Source: Actinomycetota bacterium (lineage in GTDB: Bacteria > Actinomycetota > Humimicrobiia > Humimicrobiales > Humimicrobiaceae). From it: a stretch of DNA of 50,316 nucleotides. The DNA lies in assembly GCA_028717265.1 (NCBI GenBank), contig JAQUOE010000006.1:1-50316 (forward strand), written 5' to 3'. Both the position numbers and the translations under genes were made by a program. Within the stretch, counting starts at the first letter, position 1; the number at the start of each line of letters is the position of its first letter. Shown here one piece after another: positions 22,285 through 30,798 of this stretch. The notes under the pieces are model-generated. The model was not told the DNA's origin. It made no database searches and saw nothing but the letters and a program-made list of their open reading frames with translations.

Positions 22285-23238
22285 ATGAGACATGCATTCG
22301 TAAAGGTTGTTTTTACAATAATTTCAATTTTCTTAATTTCAGGATTTTCAGGCTGTGCCCGCCTGGTCGACACGGGTATAAATAATGATAAAATCAGAGT
22401 CATTGTAAGTATACCGCCACAGGCTGAATTTGCAGAGAAAGTCGGGGGCGATAAAGTAGCAGTAACAGTGATGGTTCCTCCGGGAGCTAATCCTCATACT
22501 TACGAACCTTCCCCGGCTCAGCTGGAAGAAGTAAGCAAAGCACAAATATATGCCAGAGTCGGTTCAGCCGGGATAGGTTCCGGAATCGAGTTCGAGCTGG
22601 CATGGATGGACAAAATAATCAATATAAATAAAAAAATGCTGGTGGTGGACTCATCCAGAGGTGTAAAGTTTGTTGCTGTAAATTATGAAAATGGCGAACC
22701 TGTGCAATATAATGAATATGATGAGAATAATAAAGATGCAAGTAATCCTGAAGGAATCGATCCCCATATCTGGTTATCTCCGTCGAATGCAAAAATAATG
22801 TCAGAAAATATTTATGAGGGGCTGGTCAATGCAGATCCTGAAAATCAGAAGTATTATAAGGGAAATCTGGATAATTATCTGACGGAACTTGAAGAGCTGG
22901 ATGAAGAAATCAGCCGGATGTTTGCGGGAAAAGAAAATAAAGTCATAATGGTTTTTCATCCAACCTGGACCTATTTTGCACTGGATTACGGTATCAAACA
23001 GATGGCTATTGAAGAGGAAGGTAAGGAACCTACGGCCGAAGGTATAAAAGCTTTAATAGATAAAGCAAGGGAATATAACATCAAAGTGATTTTTGCTTCT
23101 CCTGAGTTCAGCACCAAAAGCGCCGAAGCCGTGGCCGGAGAAATCGGAGGATCCGTTGTACTCGTAAGTTCGCTAAAGAAAAATTACGTGGAAAACATGA
23201 AAAAAGTTGCCATGGCTTTTGCAGGATCAATGAAATGA
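22285..23238 (+). CDS. znuA: Zinc-type ABC transporter binding lipoprotein
   Basis: 317-residue cluster A-I solute-binding lipoprotein for Zn2+ or Mn2+. The signal peptide ends in lipobox FSGC (Cys24). The metal ligands of the family can be placed at H71 (ANPHTYEPSP), H161 (DPHIWLSP), H225 (FHPTW) and an acidic residue E274 (ASPEFSTK). The His-rich loop seen in many ZnuA proteins is absent, so Zn versus Mn is not certain. It begins seven bases after the HD-GYP gene and leads znuA-znuC-znuB. Confidence 0.9.
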   Translation: MRHAFVKVVFTIISIFLISGFSGCARLVDTGINNDKIRVIVSIPPQAEFAEKVGGDKVAVTVMVPPGANPHTYEPSPAQLEEVSKAQIYARVGSAGIGSGIEFELAWMDKIININKKMLVVDSSRGVKFVAVNYENGEPVQYNEYDENNKDASNPEGIDPHIWLSPSNAKIMSENIYEGLVNADPENQKYYKGNLDNYLTELEELDEEISRMFAGKENKVIMVFHPTWTYFALDYGIKQMAIEEEGKEPTAEGIKALIDKAREYNIKVIFASPEFSTKSAEAVAGEIGGSVVLVSSLKKNYVENMKKVAMAFAGSMK

Positions 23239-23266
23239 GATCTAATTATATTAGGAACGGACTAAG

Positions 23267-24022
23267 ATGAAAAATGATATAGTAGTTGATCTTAAAAATA
23301 TATACTTTTATTACGGTGAGATACCTGTCCTTGAAGATGTAAGCTTTTCGATAAAAAGGAATGATTTTATGGCCATAATAGGCCCCAATGGAGGAGGAAA
23401 AACCACACTGCTCAAGATTATGCTGGGATTATTAAGGCCGGATTCGGGAACGGTCAGAGTCTTTGGCAAAGGTGCCGAAGATGGCAGAAAATCAATTGGT
23501 TATTTACCGCAGAATATCTTTTTTGATTTAAGCTTTCCAATCAATGTATTTGATATGGTTATTATGGGAAGATACAGGGGACCAATAAAAAAATACTCTG
23601 AAAATGATGAAAAATCCGTACTTAATGCCCTGGAAACAGTAGGAATGCTTGAATATAAAAACAGGCACATAAGCATGTTATCTGCCGGTCAATTACAGAG
23701 AATCCTGATCGCCAGGGCCATTGCAAGGGAACCGGAACTTCTTTTACTCGATGAACCTATGGCAAGCGTGGATCCGGAAACACAAAAATCTATTTATGAA
23801 TTATTTCTTGAATTGAATAAGAAGATGGCTGTCGTATTTGTAACCCATGATATTGGCGCAATTTCAGTTTATATCGATAGTGTCCTCTGCCTTAACCGGA
23901 AACTTTTTTATCATGGTCCAAAAGAAGGCAGTCTGGGTAAACTTGAGGAAGCTTACAGCTGTCCGGTGGAAATACTGGCCCATGGGATTCCGCACAGGGT
24001 ACTGGGGAGGCATAAAAAGTAA
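23267..24022 (+). CDS. znuC: Zinc-type ABC transporter ATPase
   Basis: 251-residue ATPase subunit. Walker [10 protein letters not shown] (about 39-47), Q-loop YLPQN, signature LSAGQLQR and Walker [13 protein letters not shown] followed by the switch His in VTHD. The C-terminal [15 protein letters not shown] is typical for the ZnuC/MntB group. The stop overlaps the permease start (TAATG), so translation is coupled. Confidence 0.93.
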   Translation: MKNDIVVDLKNIYFYYGEIPVLEDVSFSIKRNDFMAIIGPNGGGKTTLLKIMLGLLRPDSGTVRVFGKGAEDGRKSIGYLPQNIFFDLSFPINVFDMVIMGRYRGPIKKYSENDEKSVLNALETVGMLEYKNRHISMLSAGQLQRILIARAIAREPELLLLDEPMASVDPETQKSIYELFLELNKKMAVVFVTHDIGAISVYIDSVLCLNRKLFYHGPKEGSLGKLEEAYSCPVEILAHGIPHRVLGRHKK

Positions 24023-24864
24023 TGGAAATCTTTCAATATGAATTTATGCGGAATGCTATAATAGCTGCTGTTCTTGTAAATATAGCTTGTGGTATTGTCG
24101 GAACTTATGTGGTCATCAAAAAGCTGGTGTTTATAAGCGGGGGCATTTCACACGCAGCATTCGGTGGTATCGGGCTGGGTTACTTTCTGGGGATAAGTAA
24201 CCCTATTATTACTGCCATTCCTTTCAGTTTAGTATCTGCAATCACAATAGGCCTTATAAGTAAAAGAAGTAAATTAAGTGAAGATGCGGCAATAGGAATT
24301 ATCTGGGCAGCAGGGATGGCAACGGGTATCATATTTATCAATTTGACTCCCGGCTATGCGCCGGATCTCTTCAGTTATTTATTTGGAAATATTCTGACTA
24401 TCCCTGTATCGGATTTATATATTATGCTTATATTGGATTCTATAATCATTGTGATTGTTGTTCTATTTTTTAAGGAATTCTATGCAGTATCTTTCGATGA
24501 AGAATTTTCGACAGTAGTAGGCATTCCCAACAGGTTTATATATCTTACACTCCTGTGTATGGTTGCTTTGAGTGTAGTTATACTTATAAGGATTGTTGGC
24601 ATTATTCTGGTCATTGCACTGCTTACAATACCGTCATCCATATGCAGGCAATTTACTTATAATATGAAAAAATTGATAATAAGCTCGATTATTGTTGGAA
24701 TCATATTGACCATAGCGGGATTGTGGATTTCTTATTTATTGAATCTGGCATCCGGTGCAACAATAATCATACTTCTGGCAATAATTTTCTTTCTTTCTTT
24801 TTTCGCGAAAAAAATTATTTCATCTTTCAGGCGGTCATGGAAAAAAGATTCCGGTGCAATGTAA
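24022..24864 (+). CDS. znuB: Zinc-type ABC transporter permease
   Basis: 280-residue permease of the ABC-3 family with eight or nine membrane segments. Family features are [21 protein letters not shown] near 35-55 and [18 protein letters not shown] near 90. The start codon overlaps the ATPase stop by one base. It completes the importer. No terminator is obvious before the next gene. Confidence 0.92.
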   Translation: MEIFQYEFMRNAIIAAVLVNIACGIVGTYVVIKKLVFISGGISHAAFGGIGLGYFLGISNPIITAIPFSLVSAITIGLISKRSKLSEDAAIGIIWAAGMATGIIFINLTPGYAPDLFSYLFGNILTIPVSDLYIMLILDSIIIVIVVLFFKEFYAVSFDEEFSTVVGIPNRFIYLTLLCMVALSVVILIRIVGIILVIALLTIPSSICRQFTYNMKKLIISSIIVGIILTIAGLWISYLLNLASGATIIILLAIIFFLSFFAKKIISSFRRSWKKDSGAM

Positions 24865-24953
24865 ATAATATACATACTTTTCCAACATTATAACTTTAAA
24901 GGCATTAAACCTCCGGTAAGGTCAATTTGATTCTGACATTAATTTTTTAGAAT

Positions 24954-24983
24954 TTGCACTTATTGCATAAGATAAAATATAAT
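24954..24983 (+). promoter_or_regulatory. Promoter of the diiron flavoprotein gene
   Basis: -35 TTGCAC (24954-24959), 18-base spacer and -10 TATAAT (24978-24983), about 45 bases before the ATG. Confidence 0.6.
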
Positions 24984-25027
24984 ATCCGTGGTTATATACA
25001 ATAAAAATAAAAAAGGGATTGGTTCAA

Positions 25028-26215
25028 ATGAGTATAAAAAAAATAAAAGAAAATATTTACTTTGTTGGAGCCATAGACCGGGATAGAAAGTTATTCGATG
25101 AATTGATACCTCTTCCCGACGGGACCTCATATAATTCCTATCTGATAAAAGGATCGGAAAAAATCGCTCTTCTTGATAGTGTGGACCCGACAATGTACGA
25201 TACCCTGACGGATAATCTAAAAGAAGCCGGTGCCGGCAGGATAGATTACATAATATCCCATCATGCAGAGCAGGATCATTCGGGATCTCTGGGTGAACTT
25301 GTCAGGGCATATCCGCAGTCCGTGATAGTCACGAACGAAAAATGCAAATCGTTTTTAATGGATTTACTTTCGATACCCGAAGAAAAGTTTTTAATAATAA
25401 AAGACAGGGATACGATTTCTCTGGGTGATAAGACTTTGCAGTTTATCTTTACTCCATGGGTGCACTGGCCCGAGACAATGTCCACTTATTTAAAAGAAGA
25501 TAAGATCCTTTTCAGCTGTGATTTCTTTGGTTCCCATTATGCAACGGATGAACTTTTTGTGAGAGATGAAAATAAGATATACAGGGCCGCAAAACGTTAT
25601 TATGCCGAGATCATGATGCCCTTCAGGACCAGCATAATAAAAAATTTAGATATTATAAAAGATCTGGATATCGATATTATAGCTCCCAGTCATGGTCAAC
25701 TTTACGATAAGCCGGCTTTTATCATAGATGCATACAAAGACTGGTCCTCTGAAAGGGTAAAAAATGAAGTAATAATCCCTTATATCTCAATGCATGGCAG
25801 CACCGAAAAGATAGTCGAATATTTTAGTGAATCTTTAATAGAAAAAGGTTTAACGGTCAGGATTTTTCATCTTACGGATTCGGATATAGGAGAGCTTGCA
25901 ATGGCTCTTGTGGATGCGGCAGCAGTGGTGATTGCAACGCCTACGGTACTTACGGGCCCGCATCCGAATATAATTTATGCTGCATATCTGGTGAAGGCCC
26001 TGAGGCCGAAATTAAAATTCATTTCCATAATCGGATCCTATGGGTGGGGCGGGAGAACTGTTGATATACTTGCAGACATGGTCTCTTCTTTAAAGGCTGA
26101 GATTATCGAACCGGTTATTATAAAAGGGTATCCAAAAGAAGCTGATTTTAAAATGCTTGATGAATTGGCCGGAAAAATAAGTAACAAATATAAAGAAATC
26201 GCTATAGAGGATTAA
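25028..26215 (+). CDS. A-type flavoprotein (flavodiiron O2/NO reductase)
   Basis: 395-residue cytosolic flavodiiron protein reducing O2 to water or NO to N2O. The metallo-beta-lactamase domain (about 1-245) carries the diiron ligands H79-x-E81-x-D83 in SHHAEQDHSG, H146, D165 and H222 (PSHG). The flavodoxin domain (about 250-395) binds FMN and starts YISMHGSTEKIVEYF. There is no rubredoxin extension, so an external rubredoxin or ferredoxin must supply electrons. I start at ATG 25028; an in-frame TTG at 25019 lies too close to the Shine-Dalgarno. Typical oxygen defence of strict anaerobes. Confidence 0.93.
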   Translation: MSIKKIKENIYFVGAIDRDRKLFDELIPLPDGTSYNSYLIKGSEKIALLDSVDPTMYDTLTDNLKEAGAGRIDYIISHHAEQDHSGSLGELVRAYPQSVIVTNEKCKSFLMDLLSIPEEKFLIIKDRDTISLGDKTLQFIFTPWVHWPETMSTYLKEDKILFSCDFFGSHYATDELFVRDENKIYRAAKRYYAEIMMPFRTSIIKNLDIIKDLDIDIIAPSHGQLYDKPAFIIDAYKDWSSERVKNEVIIPYISMHGSTEKIVEYFSESLIEKGLTVRIFHLTDSDIGELAMALVDAAAVVIATPTVLTGPHPNIIYAAYLVKALRPKLKFISIIGSYGWGGRTVDILADMVSSLKAEIIEPVIIKGYPKEADFKMLDELAGKISNKYKEIAIED

Positions 26216-26261
26216 GCTTTTCCCCGTAGATAACCTGAAAGGAAAAAAAGAAATCAATACT

Positions 26262-27062
26262 ATGACAGGGATAGATGGGCTTAAAGATGAACTTGATAAA
26301 TTATATTCAAGTTATAATGACAGAAAATTCATTCATCCCGATCCGCTGGAATTTTTATATGACTATGAAAATATAGAGGACCGCGAAATATCGGGTCTTA
26401 TTGCTGCCGTACTGGCATATGGGAAAGTGGCTCAGATATTGAAAAGTGTAAAGCTGGTATTGGAAAGAATGACGCCCGGTCCGTATTTATTTTTAAAAAA
26501 ATCTTCCCCTGATATGCTCTATGATACATTTAAAGATTTTAAACACAGATTTACGACCGGCCATGAATTATTCTGTCTTCTGACAAATATCAAAAATACA
26601 ATAACAAGATACGGAACATTGAATAAATGTTTTTTGCGCAGTATGAAAGAGGAAGAAAAAACAGTTCATTCCGCTGTTCTGGATTTTGCAAAAAATCTCA
26701 ATTTTTCTACTGAAAACAGATGCGATAGCCTCATACCTTCCCCGATGGGCGGAAGTGCATTCAAGAGGTTGAATCTTTATTTACGATGGATGGTACGTAA
26801 GGATAATGTGGATCCGGGTGGATGGACCGGAATTTCAAGATCAAAATTAATTATTCCGCTTGATACTCATATGTACAGGATTTCATTCGGACTTGGTTTT
26901 ACTGTAAGAAAACAGGCCGATATTAAAACAGCTCTTGAGATAACCGATGCATTAAGGAAATTTGATGAAAGGGATCCTGTAAAATATGATTTTGCTCTTA
27001 CACGGCTCGGAATGAATAATATTTACGGATCTTTATTAAAAAAATATATTAAATGTTTTTAA
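26262..27062 (+). CDS. TIGR02757 (DUF2400) family protein
   Basis: 266 residues, cytosolic, all-helical by appearance. Recognisable family stretches are FIHPDPLEFLYDY, EISGLIAAVLAYGKVAQIL, GSAFKRLNLYLRWMVRKDN and LIIPLDTHMYRISFGLG. The fold resembles HhH/endonuclease III-like proteins and the activity is not established. The Shine-Dalgarno GAAAGGAA is rather far from the ATG. It follows the flavodiiron gene by 46 bases and may be cotranscribed. Confidence 0.85.
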   Translation: MTGIDGLKDELDKLYSSYNDRKFIHPDPLEFLYDYENIEDREISGLIAAVLAYGKVAQILKSVKLVLERMTPGPYLFLKKSSPDMLYDTFKDFKHRFTTGHELFCLLTNIKNTITRYGTLNKCFLRSMKEEEKTVHSAVLDFAKNLNFSTENRCDSLIPSPMGGSAFKRLNLYLRWMVRKDNVDPGGWTGISRSKLIIPLDTHMYRISFGLGFTVRKQADIKTALEITDALRKFDERDPVKYDFALTRLGMNNIYGSLLKKYIKCF

Positions 27063-27137
27063 CCTGGTAAGAATGATTGTATAATAGTAAGAAATTTTTA
27101 CTTAATAAAATGTAATTTAATTTTAAAAGGAGTAATC

Positions 27138-28418
27138 ATGCTTAGAAAGATACTTTCCGGTGGCAGGTATTTTTTGATAGTCGTGTTAGTAGGGATTTTG
27201 GTTATAACTATTTTCCCGACAACTCTCAACGGTGGATCAAAAGAGCAGCTGCAGGGTTTTGTAACACGTTTTTATGTACAATGTCTGGAAAGACAGCCCG
27301 ATGCAGGGGGATTGGACCAATGGGTCGGGCGTCTTCTTAATGGTTCCCAAACCGGTGCGGATGTTGCACAGAGTTTTATCTTCAGTCAGGAGTTCAAAGA
27401 AAAAAATCACTCAAACGAAAAGTTCGTGACGATACTTTACAGGGCATTTTTTAACCGTGAACCGGATGCCAGTGGTTATAGCTCATGGTTGGGGAAACTA
27501 TCAAGCGGAACAAGCAGGGAAGCTGTTCTGAATGGATTCCTGGAATCTCAGGAATTTGCAGGTCTCTGTAACAGTTACGGTATAAAACCTTACGCGGGTG
27601 CTTCCACTGCTACAACCACAGCTACCACCACTGCCGCTGCCTCGGGTTACAGTTCAAACGGAGTGTCCGGTTTTCAGGCAGGGAGGAAAGTCAATTTCAT
27701 AATCTGGGGTGATGACAGCGCTTATGACAGACCGGGAGGCCGGGTCACCGGAAGAACCGATATCAATATTTTTGTCCATATAAATCTTGATACAAAAAAA
27801 GCATACCTTGTGACAATACCGAGAGATACCTGGTATGGGGGACAAAAAATCAACGGATATCATGCTTCGGGCGGTAATGCCAGAGCATTGAGTGCCTTCG
27901 AGGGGTTTACCGGAGCAAAGCTCGATTTTTATGTTATCACTGACTTTGACGGATTTGCGCCTCTTATCGATTACTTTGGCGGTGTCGATGTCACAGTCGA
28001 AGAAAATATAGCGGATTCTTTTTCGGGATGCTATCTGACTCCCGGGACACATCATATAAATGGGGCCCAGGCACTTGCTCTTTCCAGGGCAAGGCACGGC
28101 AGATCCCTTTATGGGGGAGGGGCTTATTCGAGGGAGAGACAGTCGGCGATGCTTCTTGCGGATCTACTTTTACAAAAAAGATCTATGCTAAATGCGGGAA
28201 ATCTGGCTGGTTTTCTGAATATAATGGGACAATATGTCTGGACAAATATTTCTATAAGCCAGGCGACTCAAATATTGCCCGTAATACTTTCTTTAAAAAG
28301 GGAAGATATCAATATAAGCACATTTAACTCATGGCCCCAGTGGTTTGGAAAATCAAGTGCTGTCGGTTATAACGAAGCAGAAAAAAATCAATTTTTTCAG
28401 AGTATCCTGAATCAATAA
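27138..28418 (+). CDS. DUF4214 plus LytR-CpsA-Psr (LCP) fusion protein
   Basis: 426-residue surface enzyme. An N-terminal membrane anchor (about 10-28) is followed by two DUF4214-type repeats (about 37-88 and 92-145; FYVQCLERQPDAGGLDQWV and ILYRAFFNREPDASGYSSWL), a Thr/Ala-rich linker (155-170) and an LCP domain (about 185-345). LCP catalytic features are present: TDINI (208), IPRDTW with R229, SRARHG (316-321) and the SRERQ motif (331-335). LCP enzymes attach glycopolymers from polyprenyl carriers to peptidoglycan or proteins. DUF4214 repeats are common in surface/glycan-linked proteins. AAGGAG precedes the ATG. The combination is unusual. Confidence 0.87.
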   Translation: MLRKILSGGRYFLIVVLVGILVITIFPTTLNGGSKEQLQGFVTRFYVQCLERQPDAGGLDQWVGRLLNGSQTGADVAQSFIFSQEFKEKNHSNEKFVTILYRAFFNREPDASGYSSWLGKLSSGTSREAVLNGFLESQEFAGLCNSYGIKPYAGASTATTTATTTAAASGYSSNGVSGFQAGRKVNFIIWGDDSAYDRPGGRVTGRTDINIFVHINLDTKKAYLVTIPRDTWYGGQKINGYHASGGNARALSAFEGFTGAKLDFYVITDFDGFAPLIDYFGGVDVTVEENIADSFSGCYLTPGTHHINGAQALALSRARHGRSLYGGGAYSRERQSAMLLADLLLQKRSMLNAGNLAGFLNIMGQYVWTNISISQATQILPVILSLKREDINISTFNSWPQWFGKSSAVGYNEAEKNQFFQSILNQ

Positions 28419-28495
28419 TCAATATATATTATATATAAGTATATTTCTTGATGATCAGTAATATATACTAAAGGAACATGGCTTGACGTGGAAAT

Positions 28496-29866
28496 ATGAA
28501 ATCTAAAAGAGCGCTGCTGTTAAACGGTAATATAAATACTTTACTATTTAAGTTCTCGGCCCCTGCTGTAGTAGGAATGGTGTCAGCTGCCTTTTATAAT
28601 ATTATAGATACAATCTTTGTAGGTAAAGGTGTGGGTTCGCTGGCCATAGCTGCACTTTCAATAGTATTACCAATACAGTTTATTATAATGGGTATAGGTA
28701 TGATGATAGGTGTCGGAAGCGCATCTATTATTTCAAGGGCTCTGGGAAAAAACAGAAAAGATATCGCACAGAACACCTTCGGAAATACTTTTATTCTCAA
28801 TCTCATGATCAGCGCTGTCTGTATGGCTATTTTTTACGCTTTTATGGAAAAGCTCCTGGTATTTTTTGGAGCATCGGCACAGGTACTGCCCTATGCCAGA
28901 GATTATGCCTGTATAACGCTGATCGGTTTTATTTTCCTCTCTTTTTCCATAATCAGCAATAATTTTATAAGGGCCGAAGGGAATCCCAGAGCGGCTATGT
29001 ATGTAATGGCAATAGGGGCCATATTGAATATCATTCTGGATCCTATTTTTATCTTTGTTTTTCATATGGGTGTAAAAGGTGCAGCTATTGCCACGGTCAT
29101 AAGCCAGGTAATCAGTTCCATATATGTTATTTTGTATATTTCATTTGGAGGAAGTGTCTTCAAGCTGAAACTATCCGTATTTAAAGTAAAATTTTCCATA
29201 ATGAAAGAAATTATTTTTCTTGGTTTTCCCTCTTTTATAAGTTCTGCAACGGCCAGTATAATAATTCTGATTTTTAACAGACTTCTGAGTTTCTATGGAA
29301 GTGATCTTTATATTGCCATAATGGGAATCGGATTAAGAATGTTGAGCCTGATCCAGATGCCTCTTGTGGGGATCACACAGGGATTTAGCACCATTGTTGG
29401 CTTTAATTACGGAGCAAAACTTTATCCCAGAATTAAGAAAGTACTTGGTATAGCAATAGGTTGGACCGTTGCCATTGCAGGTTCCGGATTTTTGGTCATG
29501 ATGATCTTTCCTGCATTTGTAATCAGCTTTTTCAGCAATGATGCCCACTTGATAAGCGAAGGGGTTGGTATTTTGAGAATAGTTATAATATGTTTCCCCT
29601 TTATCGGAGTTCAAATGCTCGGAGGAGGAATGTTTCAGGCTATCGGAAAAGCGGCACCTGCTCTTATTTTAACTATGTCCAGACAGGTATTGTTTCTAAT
29701 TCCTGCGGCTTTTCTTCTCCCTCTGCTTTTCGGATTAAATGGTGTATGGCTGGCTGTTCCTGTTTCGGATTTTCTTTCTATAACGATTACTGCAGGCTGG
29801 ATCTTCAGGGAAATGAAAAACTTCAATAAAATATCAATGACAAAGCCTAAAATTTCTCAGGCTTAA
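28496..29866 (+). CDS. MATE-family multidrug/Na+ antiporter
   Basis: 456-residue membrane transporter with twelve hydrophobic segments in two similar halves. Family features: FKFSAPAVVGMVSAAFYNIIDTI-like opening, GVGSASIISRALGKN, NNFIRAEGNPRAAM and, in the second half, GITQGFSTIVGFNYGAK and GGGMFQAIGKA. It is likely a cation-coupled exporter; the substrate is unknown. It is preceded by 77 bases of AT-rich DNA. A second MATE gene on the other strand (37616-38986) is only distantly similar. Confidence 0.9.
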   Translation: MKSKRALLLNGNINTLLFKFSAPAVVGMVSAAFYNIIDTIFVGKGVGSLAIAALSIVLPIQFIIMGIGMMIGVGSASIISRALGKNRKDIAQNTFGNTFILNLMISAVCMAIFYAFMEKLLVFFGASAQVLPYARDYACITLIGFIFLSFSIISNNFIRAEGNPRAAMYVMAIGAILNIILDPIFIFVFHMGVKGAAIATVISQVISSIYVILYISFGGSVFKLKLSVFKVKFSIMKEIIFLGFPSFISSATASIIILIFNRLLSFYGSDLYIAIMGIGLRMLSLIQMPLVGITQGFSTIVGFNYGAKLYPRIKKVLGIAIGWTVAIAGSGFLVMMIFPAFVISFFSNDAHLISEGVGILRIVIICFPFIGVQMLGGGMFQAIGKAAPALILTMSRQVLFLIPAAFLLPLLFGLNGVWLAVPVSDFLSITITAGWIFREMKNFNKISMTKPKISQA

Positions 29867-29954
29867 AATAAACTAATCTAAATACCGGCAAAACTCTCTA
29901 CTTTTTATATCCTGATATCAGACTCTCTGCTATTGCTTCACCGCATATTTGAAA

Positions 29955-29969
29955 TTATAATACTTATAT
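29955..29969. promoter_or_regulatory. Possible PerR-type box upstream of superoxide reductase
   Basis: TTATAATACTTATAT agrees with the PerR box TTATAATNATTATAA at 12 of the 14 defined positions and lies about 65 bases before the superoxide reductase start. In AT-rich DNA such matches arise by chance. Confidence 0.3.
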
Positions 29970-30033
29970 ATATGGATGAAGATATTTTTGGTAATGGTTA
30001 AAAAAATATTGATAATAAAGGAAAGGAAGAAAA

Positions 30034-30432
30034 ATGACTGAATTAAATGAATTATTGCAAAGCTCGGATTTTAAAATAGAAAAACACGTTCCGGTAATAG
30101 AGGCTATCGATACGGCACAAAAAGGGGAACAAATTACGGTGATTGTAGGTGTAGGAAAAGAAATAGAACACCCTAATACTACGCAGCATCACATAGCATG
30201 GATAACTCTGTACTTTCTGCCAGATGGGGAAAAATATCCAATTCAGATTGGAAAACTTACTTTTAGTGCGCATGGCAGCTCGGTTCAGGGTGCTGATACC
30301 AGTACTGTCTATACAAACCATCGGGGAACCCTGATGTTTAAGACTGAAAAGCCAGGCACTCTTCTGGCTTCCTCTTATTGCAATATACATGGATTGTGGC
30401 AGAGTTGTAAAAGACTTGATATATCAGGATAG
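30034..30432 (+). CDS. Superoxide reductase (neelaredoxin type)
   Basis: 132-residue cytosolic non-heme iron protein reducing superoxide to H2O2. The single Fe centre ligands are visible: H18 with E16 in EKHVP, H46 and H52 in HPNTTQHH, and C116 plus H119 in CNIHGLW. It lacks the N-terminal desulforedoxin domain of desulfoferrodoxins, so it is the one-iron class. GGAAAGGAAG lies before the ATG. It works with the diiron flavoprotein and Dps-like ferritin as oxygen defence. Confidence 0.93.
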   Translation: MTELNELLQSSDFKIEKHVPVIEAIDTAQKGEQITVIVGVGKEIEHPNTTQHHIAWITLYFLPDGEKYPIQIGKLTFSAHGSSVQGADTSTVYTNHRGTLMFKTEKPGTLLASSYCNIHGLWQSCKRLDISG

Positions 30433-30470
30433 GGATATTTAAGATAGAGGGTAAAGATGAAAATATTTAA

Positions 30471-30593
30471 GGCGGCTATACCCCTATTGCAAGTGTTCCC
30501 ACCGGGAAAATTATCAGGAAATTAAAAAGAGAATTGTTCAAAAGAATATGGCATTTTTATCGGTTAAAAATAAACCGGTCGAATAACCGGTAA
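30471..30593 (+). pseudogene. Possible 3' relic of an AMP-forming acyl-CoA ligase
   Basis: In the 366-base gap after the superoxide reductase, an open frame without a start reads GYTPIASVPTGKIIRKLKRE and on to a stop at 30591. The PTGKIIRKLKREL run resembles the C-terminal catalytic-lysine motif of acyl-CoA synthetases. The rest of that gene is absent. The match is short and could be coincidence. An inverted ACCGGT pair overlaps its end (30574-30591). The remainder of the gap, from about 30600 to 30720, is AT-rich with nothing else I can name. Confidence 0.25.
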
Positions 30594-30724
30594 AAAGCCC
30601 TGCCTTTTTTACTCTGAAGCTATACTTACTGCTGTTAATATAATAATTTCTTTGATTATAATTATAATATAATCGAATTATTGAGATTTATACAATTTTT
30701 TAACAATTTCACAATATTCAGGAA

Positions 30725-30753
30725 TTGACAATGATCGGCTTTATACTTATCAT
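30725..30753 (+). promoter_or_regulatory. Promoter of the glycosyltransferase/GH130 cluster
   Basis: Consensus -35 TTGACA (30725-30730), 17-base spacer and TATCAT (30748-30753), 45 bases before the first glycosyltransferase. Confidence 0.65.
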
Positions 30754-30798
30754 AATGCAACAGTTAACTAATAATAAAATTAAAAACAGTAAAAAGTT

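Noticed and set aside
28475-28486. Two-codon upstream ORF (ATG GCT TGA) with a good Shine-Dalgarno before the MATE gene
   Set aside because: So short a frame is expected by chance, and nothing shows that it is translated or regulatory.
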